Positions 1 to 6,989 of a stretch of DNA of 13,798 nt are shown here, piece after piece. The notes under the pieces are model-generated. The model made no database searches. It was given only the letters and a program-made list of their open reading frames with translations, and was not told the DNA's origin. The first letter of the stretch is position 1; every line of letters starts with the position of its first letter. The translations under genes and the position numbers were made by a program. Source of the stretch: CAIKLP01 sp965279595 (lineage in GTDB: Bacteria; Bacteroidota; Bacteroidia; Sphingobacteriales; Sphingobacteriaceae); NCBI GenBank assembly GCA_965279595.1, contig CBDIIF010000007.1, positions 1 to 13,798 on the forward strand, written 5' to 3'.

Positions 1-1008
1 TTAGGGAAGGCCATCACATATTTTTAGTCGGCGATAGAGGTGGTTTAATAATAATGGGTAGAAATGATCAATCTTCGGATGAGATAATTTATTCTTGGGA
101 CGAAGGACTCACTTGGGAAATACTTAAATTGGAGGTCAATATTACTGTCTAAAGTATAATTAATAAGGGATTATATTAGTATTATAATATAATAGGATAT
201 GATTAAGACAATAAAGGAATCATAGTCTATGTTAATTTTAATAAATTGTTCCCAAGAGTCTGCACAGGTATTTGGGATCCTACAGACCCAGATGGTGATT
301 ATGAGATGTGGATGCCTCATAGTTTTGAAAATGGAAAATGCTTGATGGGATAAAAATATAGATTTGTAAGAAGAAAAAGAGAGGCTAAATGTTTTAATTA
401 ACAATCTTAAGATAAATTGTACTATATAGATAGATGCAATTGCACTGAGGAAGATTGGGAATGTGATTTTGGATTTTATAGGAAAATAAATGGAGGCAAA
501 TGTGTACCTATTGCATCTATGTTTGAAGAGGATGACTATCCTGATATTTTGAAACCACCATAAAATTGCTCTGGAAATTATACAATAAGTTAAGGTTATA
601 GAAAAATATCAGGAGATTATTGTGATGGAGGGTATTTGATATTTATAATTTAGAATTGATTTAGGACCATTAGAATTACCATGTCCAGAATAAAAAGATA
701 TCGATAAATTTTATGAAACTAGTAACCATTCTAAATAAAGTGAATAATAATCTAACAATTAAACTAATATTTAATAAAATAAGATTAATATAAATAAGAT
801 TGATCAGAATACAAAAATAGAAAATGATACTCCGAAAGGATTACCTCAAGCGAATAAATTGTTTATTGTAGTCTTATTAATACTTTTAATAATTATTATT
901 TACATTATTTTAAGAAAGAAATAAGCCAATAATAACAAACAACCTAAAACGTTTTTAGATTTCGAAAGTCAAGGGTTAATGAAATAGACTGATTGGTAGT
1001 TTAATTGA
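1..1008 (+). CDS. Sortilin/Vps10-domain sorting receptor, C-terminal part (5' end outside window)
   Basis: Exons <3-631 and 654-1008, reading TAA/TAG as Gln; TGA stop at 1006-1008. The 327 visible residues begin in the end of a Vps10 beta-propeller (IIYSWDEGLTWE, the Asp-box-like repeat of sortilins). A module with exactly ten cysteines follows (VCTGIWD, GKCLMG, AKCFN, RCNCTEEDWECDFGF, GKCVP, NCSG, YCDGG, PCPE), matching the ten-conserved-cysteine module that closes Vps10 domains. Next come a Gln/Asn-rich stalk, one membrane helix at about residues 279-297 (LFIVVLLILLIIII) and a short tail of about 30 residues. Family knowledge: type I receptors that sort soluble cargo from the Golgi to endosomes, lysosomes or, in ciliates, secretory organelles. 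The 22-nt intron (632-653, GTA..TAG) is needed to avoid an in-frame TGA. The ligand and paralogue group cannot be told from this fragment. Confidence 0.88.
632..653 (+). other. 22-nt intron in the sortilin gene
   Basis: GTATTT...TTTAG. Without it the frame hits TGA within about 10 codons; removing it joins CDGG to IDLGPLELPC and continues to the membrane helix. Its length is typical of Paramecium introns. Confidence 0.88.
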
Positions 1009-1293
1009 TGTATTTATTATTTTTTAGTTAATAAGATTATACTTATCTATATCAAAAAAACAGAGATAAATTATAAAAATTATCTCATAAATTATTTAAG
1101 ATTTGTAATTCTTTCAAGTAAAATAAATGTAAAGGACAAATTATATAAAAATATGTTAATAAAGTTTAATATCAAACCTATGATTATGAAGGAGATACAC
1201 AATTTTAGTAACTCAAAAAACATAATATATTTGGTTATTCTTTTTTTTTTTTTTTCTTGAATAAACATATTATTAATATATCATTTATAAATA
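1009..1293 (+). other. Intergenic spacer with a 15-T tract
   Basis: AT-rich 285-bp gap between the sortilin stop and the cyclase start. It should hold the 3' end of the first transcript and the promoter of the second. A run of 15 T lies at 1241-1255, about 40 bp before the cyclase ATG. The only open frame noticed is about 44 codons, has no recognisable motif and runs through the T tract, so I do not call a gene. Confidence 0.6.
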
Positions 1294-4200
1294 ATGAATG
1301 ATCCTGAGGGTGATAAACTGATAGCTATCAATGATAACTTTGAAGCATTCATGCCGAATTAAATTGTCAAAAACTTTAATAATCTAGTTAATGAACCCTA
1401 ACCTGTAAAAATAATAAATCTATGAAATATTTTAGGTTCGTTATCCATCTGAACGCTCTTTGAAACCTCCAACTGAGACTAACATATAAAACTAACCACC
1501 ACTAGTATTATATAGCATAAATAAAAAAAGTTTACAGAAAAAGCAAATAGTTTGCGTCCAATAAATAAATAAAACAGTTCCGATCATGATGAACAAAGCA
1601 AAAAGAAACACTCTGAAGATAACTCTGATGTACATTCATAAAGAAGTCATGATAATAAAAAACTTAGAAGACTGAGAAGTAATATACGATAAAGAAAATC
1701 TGTTACATCAACCAATTTACCAAAACAACCCAACATAATATCTAATATTATAGAGAGTTTACCATTCTCTATATTGATGGCTATAGTTACTCTTTATGCT
1801 CTATTTGGTGATGATATCAGAGTTTTATCTGTCACTAAAAGTCAGGATGAAGTATTTTATGTACTTACCATTATTGCCATGTCTCTATTTATTATAGAGA
1901 TACTATTGAATTGTATTACTAACCCAGAATATATAGGAAATGTAATAGTTAAATTTTATAATTTTAGTTCTATTTTTGGCTTGATTCCTTATCAACAATA
2001 TCCCTAATCTTAGATATCGGATGGATAACCGATCAATGGTACGGTGGTGACGTTACTAATGCTTATTCTATCAAGTAGATAAGTTTAGCATCATAGGCAG
2101 CAAGAAAGGCTGGAAGAGTAATTAGAGTTATCAGACTTGTTCGACTCGTTAAATTGTACAAACATGCCAGATAGTAATTAGAAAGAGCTCAATAGAGAAA
2201 ATAGTTATAGATATTAATAAGATAAGCACAATAAAAGGAATTTGAAAAAGTCAAAGAGCAACATAATTAAAATTAACTATTACAAGAACCAAATTAACCA
2301 ATATAAGCACCTCCTTAATTACAATCTGATATTTAACTATCATAGCCAAGAGAAGATCATGATAGAAGCAGATAATAGAGTTAATCAGAAATTCCAATCG
2401 GATCAGTGCATCAAATCTCCTCTGAACATTCTCCAAGCAAGGGTAATAGTTAGACAAGTGGTAGTAGAATGAATCATTCATCTAGTATGACTAAGGATCA
2501 ATAAATGTAAATGGTTAAAGAGTCACAAGTCGGACAAAAATTATCAGATTTGGTCATGAGAAGAGTCATTACAATTATTTTGGCAATTTTGCTAAGTATA
2601 CCACTTTTAGATATTGATACATATGTTCAAAAAGTAAGTAGCTATGATTCAGGCTTAAATAGAATCATAGAATATAATTGGACTGATCCTGATAATAAGG
2701 CTAATATAGATAATTCCACTAATAAAACCATAGTGTAAAACATAAAAAAATAGTTGATTGAAAAATATGTTAGATTTCATGCAGTAATAAATAAAATATA
2801 TAATAGGGTGAAATTTATCCAATATATGGAATTAACATTTATTAGAATGAATCAAATGGAAATTTTACTTAAATAAATTCAGATGAAATTGGATACGAAG
2901 ATATATTTAGCAAACCTTAATATAATAGATCAGAATATAGGTTCACTGATCTTTAATATTATTTAATGATGAACAATTCATAACTATTGGCGTATTCTCA
3001 AGCTGACTTGTTAGATGACAACAGAGTGAATTCTGGATTATCAATTGTCTAGACTATTTTTGTCTGTTTAGTTTTAGCTTTTTCAGCATTAGTTTTCAAT
3101 AAAGATGTCTCTGATTTAGTTATTGATCCCATAGAAGGTATGATGGCTAAAATAGAATTAATTGCTATGAATCCATTAGAGGCTGCAAATATTGAAGAAT
3201 AAGAGACATTGCTTTAAGAAGAATAAGAGAAAAATCAAGATATTAAGGCAATAGAATAAAGAGAATTAGAAAAAGCTATGGAAACGAATGTTCTTCAAAA
3301 GATTATCATGAAGATAGGAGCTTTATTGGCTGTGGGTTTTGGAGAGGCTGGAGCAGAAATTATTGCAGAAAATATCAAACAAGGAGGAGGTGTGGATCCT
3401 ATGATACCAGGAAAGAAGATGATGGCTGTGTTTGGATTCTGTGATATTAGAAACTTTACAGATGCTACAGAAGTTCTATAAAAGGATGTAATGCTGTTTG
3501 TTAATGAAATCGCCGAAATTGTTCATTCAACTGTTGATTCCTTTGGTGGCTCAGCTAATAAAAATATAGGTGATGCCTTCCTTTTGGTATGGAAATTCTA
3601 ACCTAATGAATATCATGAGATAGATAAAAAGTTATAACTTAAGACTGATCCTCATATTCAATAAAAATGTGATATGGCAGTTTTATCATTCTTGAAAACT
3701 ATTACATCAGTTGCAACAGCAAAAAAACTTGAAAAATATAAATAACACCCTGGATTATAAGCTAGAATGAAAGACTATTCAGTTAAAATGGGATTTGGAT
3801 TACATTTAGGTTGGGCCATAGAGGGAGCTATTGGATCAACATTCAAGATCGATGCATCATATTTATCTCCTAATGTCAATATGGCCTCTAGACTTGAAGC
3901 AGCCACCAAACAATTTGGTTCAGTTATTCTAATATCTGGAGTGTTGAGAAAATAATTGAGTGATTAATGTAAAAAGCATTTAAGAATGATTGATATTGTA
4001 ACAGTTAAAGGATCAATCGAACCTGTAGGTATAAATATTATTTTGAAATAAAAGAAATTCATACTGTTGATATATCGATGAAAAATCTTTTAGCCAAAAT
4101 AGCTGTAAATGATAAATTTGACCTAAGTCATATGAGTCCTAAAGATTAGAAAAAATTTAGAGTCCTTAATAGATATAAAAGAAATTAACTTACAAGACAT

Positions 4201-4514
4201 GTCACAGAGGGAAAGATAATTGTATCAGATTAATTCAAAACGGATCCAGAATTGATTGCAGCCCGAGAACCTTACACTGAGGAATTTTACACAACTTGGG
4301 CTAAAGGATTTACTTTCTATATTGAAGGCAAATGGTCTGATGCTTAAAGTATATTTTAGAAAACACTTGTAATTATTTATATCTAATATTAAAATAGACT
4401 ATGATACCGGAACATAAAGATGGACCATCTAATACACTATTGGAAGTTATTCATAGCTATGGAGGTAAAGCACCACATGATTGGAAGGGATACAGAGAAT
4501 TAACAGAAAAATGA
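1294..4514 (+). CDS. Voltage-sensor-domain adenylyl cyclase (class III cyclase fusion)
   Basis: Exons 1294-1404, 1436-1504, 1531-1941, 1968-2783, 2807-4028, 4055-4368 and 4398-4514 give 3060 nt, about 1019 aa; stop TGA 4512-4514. Order: polar N-terminus (1-125); four membrane segments S1-S4 (about 130-262), with S4 holding Arg/Lys every third residue (RVIRVIRLVRLVK); cytosolic Gln-rich linker; membrane helix near 395-413; about 130-residue loop rich in N-glycosylation sequons (NWT, NST, NKT, NFT, NRS); second helix near 546-564; charged helical linker; cyclase domain. Catalytic residues seen: metal-binding Asp682 (FCDIRNFT) and Asp725 (NIGDAF), purine-selecting Lys721, Asn827 and Arg831 (NVNMASR). 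Lys721 favours ATP over GTP. The C-terminal block (DGPSNTLLEVI, DWKGYRELTEK) resembles alveolate sAC-like cyclases. Expected role: making cAMP in response to membrane potential, in the surface or ciliary membrane (inference). Ciliate and Plasmodium channel/cyclase fusions are known; no GYG-type K+ filter is seen here. Confidence 0.9.
1505..1530 (+). other. 26-nt intron ending in AAAG (cyclase intron 2)
   Basis: GTATTA...AAAG. A frame change from codon phase 2 to phase 1 is required between 1465 and 1675, and this is the only GT..AG pair of usual length that gives it. The join lies in a low-complexity N-terminus, so homology cannot confirm it; a 38-nt alternative (1630-1667, GTA..TTAG) also fits the frame. 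Confidence 0.65.
4029..4054 (+). other. 26-nt intron ending in AAAG (cyclase intron 5)
   Basis: GTATAA...AAAG. Removal joins VKGSIEPV to EIHTVDIS, the usual 'KG..EPVELYT.D' end of class III cyclase domains. Retention leads to TGA at about 4078. Homology therefore supports an AAG acceptor here. Confidence 0.8.
4369..4397 (+). other. 29-nt intron (cyclase intron 6)
   Basis: GTAATT...AATAG. Removal joins SIFQKTL to TMIPEHKDGPSNTLL, restoring a conserved tail; retention gives TGA just after the intron. Confidence 0.85.
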
Positions 4515-4575
4515 TAAAAATAAATTTTTTGAAATATTAATAAAAAAAAAAAAAAACATTAAAAACATATTTCAT

Positions 4576-5013
4576 ATGCTTTACGATCCAACAACTTATT
4601 AAGGGATTAAAGGTGGAACTAAATTCACAGAATAAGACTATAAGATAAAGAAAATTAAAAGCGCAACACATATCAATAATAAATCATCAGTTCCAAGAGG
4701 AGATGAGCGGTTAAAAAAAAATTCTAGTTAAAGAATAACAAATATCCCTTAATAATAAATTGAGGGTAAAGAAAATAAAGGAATGAAAGAAAATTCATAG
4801 AAAAAAAGCACTTCTAGATTATTTTCAACTTCAAGAAAAAAAATTGATATAACGTAGTAGAATACATAAATTTCGTTAAAGGATATAATTAAATCGATGC
4901 CTAGTTATTAAAATCAGAGTTAATCAAGATTCATGGTATCACCTCAAAAGAAAGGAATATTAGAATAATGCATGCAAAATTTTATGAAAAAGAAACAATA
5001 ATTTAATATATGA
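4576..5013 (+). CDS. Small basic Gln/Ser/Lys-rich protein, unknown function
   Basis: Uninterrupted reading frame of 145 codons from ATG 4576 to TGA 5011-5013 (MLYDPTTYQGIKGGTKF... to FMKKKQQFNI). The protein is strongly basic and polar, with many Lys, Gln, Ser and Asn, and has no membrane segment, signal peptide, cysteine pattern or known domain that I recognise. Its many in-frame TAA/TAG codons and absence of TGA over 435 nt support coding. The gap from the cyclase stop is 61 bp and includes an A-run near 4542-4556. Its stop overlaps the ATG of the S49 gene (ATGA at 5010-5013). It may therefore be the N-terminal exon of that gene joined by an intron I could not place, rather than a separate gene. 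Confidence 0.55.
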
Positions 5014-5958
5014 GTCTTGCTAATATTTACAAATTTTTCTTCAAACCAACCATCCCGATCATCAATATTACAGGATACATAAGCCCTAAATTGTATTACA
5101 TTCATTCATAATTTTTTTTTTTTTAAAGAGTGAATGAGATTGAATCATAATTGATTAAGATTGGGAAAAAAAGAGGCACAGAAGGAGTAGCAGTAGTTAT
5201 CAACTCAAGTGGAGGATGTCCATACTCTGTAGATTAACTTTAATACAAAATAAGAAATTACTCATAAGGAAAGCCAATATTTACATTTATTACAGAATAA
5301 GCATTAGCAGGAGCATATAAATTATCAACAATTGGAATCTCCTATGCTTAACCTACTTCATAAATTGGATTAACATCGTAATAATTGAATCACATACAAT
5401 ATGATTAATATCTGAAAAATCATGGAATAAGAATAAATCATTTATATACATCAGAGTATTATTTTGTTAAATAAATTAGTCAGTTAACCCATATATAGAA
5501 ATAGGATTTAAATTCTAGCGAGATCATTAAATAATAATAATTATATTATTCCAATCAACTAACCAAAGATAGCATTCTAAATAGGAAAGAATAAGTTAAA
5601 ATAAGTGAAACGGACTTGTTGAGCTAAATATATTTTGGTTAAGAGGCTAAAGTGAATGGCTTAGTAGATAATATAGGAACATATTAAGATGTACAAGATT
5701 TTATCAACATAAGGTGTTATTAAAACAATTTCCTGATGCTAAGTTGGTACATGTGAAGAAAATACATGACTTTAGTACATAGATAGAAGACAAGGTTTTC
5801 TATTTGAAATTGTTAAAATCTCGTACACTTATTTATTTATTCTAGCAATTTAGGTTATACTTGTTTTCGCATTTTTACTTAAAACATTCATAAAATACTC
5901 TCTAATAATATATTTCATATTAAAGGCTAAGGGTAGTAAAAATAAGGAAAAAAAATGA
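5010..5958 (+). CDS. Peptidase S49 (SppA/SohB) homologue, probably catalytically inactive, membrane-anchored
   Basis: Exons 5010-5690, 5714-5822 and 5846-5958 (903 nt, 300 aa); stop TGA 5956-5958. An optional in-frame 36-nt intron at 5093-5128 would shorten it to 288 aa. S49 landmarks in order: PIINITGYI (first strand), VAVVINSSGG (family INSPGG), GKPIFTFITEQALAGAY (nucleophile elbow, usually AASGGY), AKVNGLVDNIG, and VLLKQFPDAKLVHVKK. The nucleophile Ser is Ala (ALAGAY), and the general-base Lys expected in 'AGKYK' lies in TSEYYF, so both catalytic residues seem lost. A hydrophobic C-terminal segment (IQVILVFAFLLKTFIKYSLII) suggests membrane anchoring, followed by a Lys-rich end. Family knowledge: active members cut signal peptides or membrane proteins. 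A scaffold or regulatory role here is inference. The start is uncertain: ATG 5010 overlaps the preceding stop, and an in-frame ATG also lies at 4968. Confidence 0.8.
5093..5128 (+). other. Possible 36-nt in-frame intron with T-tract in the S49 gene
   Basis: GTATTA..., then 14 T, then AAAG. It has no effect on frame, so both forms are open. Retention inserts an odd Phe-rich stretch (YYIHSQFFFFQR) between the first S49 strand and the following helix. The T-run before AAAG and the GTA start favour splicing, but 36 nt is longer than the other introns here. Confidence 0.5.
5691..5713 (+). other. 23-nt intron ending in TAAG (S49 intron)
   Basis: GTACAA...ATAAG. Without it translation stops at TGA 5754-5756 with no S49 ending. 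With it the protein continues as QDVLLKQFPDAKLVHV, the usual S49 C-terminal pattern. Confidence 0.8.
5823..5845 (+). other. 23-nt intron (last S49 intron)
   Basis: GTACAC...TCTAG. Removal yields a hydrophobic helix and a TGA stop at 5956. Retention keeps the frame open through AT-rich spacer to a TGA near 6098. Confidence 0.7.
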
Positions 5959-5975
5959 ATATTAAATAAAAAATT

Positions 5976-6110
5976 TCATATTATTTCCACATTATCACTT
6001 AATAATGTATACTAACAAATATCACACTAGATTTGACACTTACCACGCTTTGGTTTAGTCTTTTTTCTAAACTTATCTATTAACTAATATTCTAATTTGA
6101 CATTTTCCAT
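5976..6110 (-). CDS. Short open frame with CxxC cysteines, doubtful gene
   Basis: ATG at 6108-6110 (minus strand) to TGA at 5976-5978 gives 44 residues: basic N-terminal half (KFRKKTKPKRGK), then CQIQCDICQ. The cysteine pattern recalls one half of a zinc finger. The frame also contains a GTAAGT..TTAG segment that could be an intron, and removing it ends the frame at once. It could be a small gene, a decayed fragment or chance. No homologue is recognised. Confidence 0.22.
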
Positions 6111-6291
6111 TTTTCTTTCACTTTATAATGTTTTAACTTTATAAATCAAAAAATCAGAGAATACAACAAATCCAACAACCCTTCTAATATAAATTAAGAA
6201 TATACATATTAATGAAGAGGAGTATAAAATCAAATATTTCTAAATTCATTTATTACTATTATTTTTTTTTTAAAGAGAGATTAATTAAAAC

Positions 6292-6322
6292 GGAGAATCT
6301 CCATTTGGCAGAGAAATCGCCA
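6292..6322. repeat. Two small inverted repeats in a GC-richer patch
   Basis: GGAGA-A-TCTCC at 6292-6302 and TGGC-9 nt-GCCA at 6306-6322 sit side by side in otherwise very AT-rich spacer, about 75-100 bp upstream of the 6394 gene. They could form RNA hairpins in a 5' leader or be a protein-binding site, or be chance; stems are only 4-5 bp. Confidence 0.3.
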
Positions 6323-6393
6323 TAAAAATTAATATTAGTAATAAACTTAATCAATTGTTTACTTTAAAATTTATTAATAACAATAATTAAAAT

Positions 6394-6957
6394 ATGATAA
6401 GAAAGTCAAAATAAAGATAGTAAAAGATAATAATCAAAGGAAAAGTAGATGTAAGCATATAAAAACAAATCATGAGACTTATTGAGGAAACTTTTTCAAT
6501 TAAAGTAGTTTGGAAGGCATCTAAAGACTTAGAGAAAGATAAATAGTCTGAAGTAAGAAACGTGATCCCTTGTTTAATGAAGAAATTTGAAGAATATCTA
6601 GATAAAAAAAACATATAGCTCAAAGAATAAATATAAGATTTAAGAAAACCTTATAATTTAGGGCATCTAAAAACAATTTTTGATAATAATAATAAATATA
6701 TCTAAAAATAATGGATTACTTATCTAGTTAAAGAGTCAGAAAATACCATTTATAATGATAAGAGAATAACTTAAAAGGATAATTATATATTTGGGAAAAA
6801 TTAATTATTATAACAATCAAAATTATCTTATAAATAGAATAACGCGGAACCATTGAAAAATTTCTTAGCCACTACAAAATAATTAACCTAATTACAACCT
6901 CCAGAACATGACAATCTTTAAGAATAATATGATTCAACAGATTTCTTATTCATTTGA
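6394..6957 (+). CDS. Hypothetical 187-residue polar protein
   Basis: Single open frame from ATG 6394 to TGA 6955-6957 with Gln as TAA/TAG. The N-terminus is basic (MIRKSKQRQQKIIIKGK). A predicted helical, charged middle follows (MRLIEETFSIKVVWKASKDLEK, then KKFEEYLDKKNIQLKEQIQDL), and the end is Gln/Asn-rich and acidic. No membrane segment, cysteine cluster or domain is recognised. Lack of TGA over 560 nt and the codon use support coding. It converges on the large minus-strand gene, with 32 bp between the two stop codons, so their 3' ends must be very short or overlap. Function unknown. Confidence 0.65.
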
Positions 6958-6989
6958 TTATTATATAAAAATTTAATATATCTTTTAAC

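Larger units (their letters stand above)
5959..6393 (+). other. 435-bp spacer between two plus-strand genes
   Basis: Very AT-rich, with a 10-T run at 6262-6271. It contains a short cysteine-bearing minus-strand reading frame (5976-6110, listed separately) and a locally GC-richer patch at 6292-6322 with two small inverted repeats. A 61-codon plus-strand frame at 6212-6397 is open but has no recognisable content. No RNA gene was recognised. Confidence 0.55.

Noticed and set aside
1..8. TTAGGG at the left edge, like a telomere repeat
   Set aside because: Single copy inside the sortilin coding frame (R-E-G), not repeated; window cut by chance.
1241..1255. T and A homopolymer runs (also 4542-4556, 5111-5124, 6262-6271)
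   Set aside because: Common in AT-rich ciliate spacers; no repeat unit or element boundary seen around them.
2242..2481. Short frames on both strands in the cyclase linker
   Set aside because: They overlap the Gln-rich linker of the cyclase, which lies in the frame connecting S4 to the next helix.
3998..4028. A GTA..TAG segment of 31 nt at the end of the cyclase domain
   Set aside because: Its length gives the wrong phase and would delete the conserved VTVKGSIEP segment.
6212..6397. 61-codon plus-strand frame upstream of the 6394 gene
   Set aside because: Low-complexity AT-rich translation, no motif, and no intron of usual size links it to the next gene.
6387..6623. Open frame on the minus strand opposite the 6394 gene
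   Set aside because: Shadow of the plus-strand coding sequence; no motif and shorter than the opposite frame.
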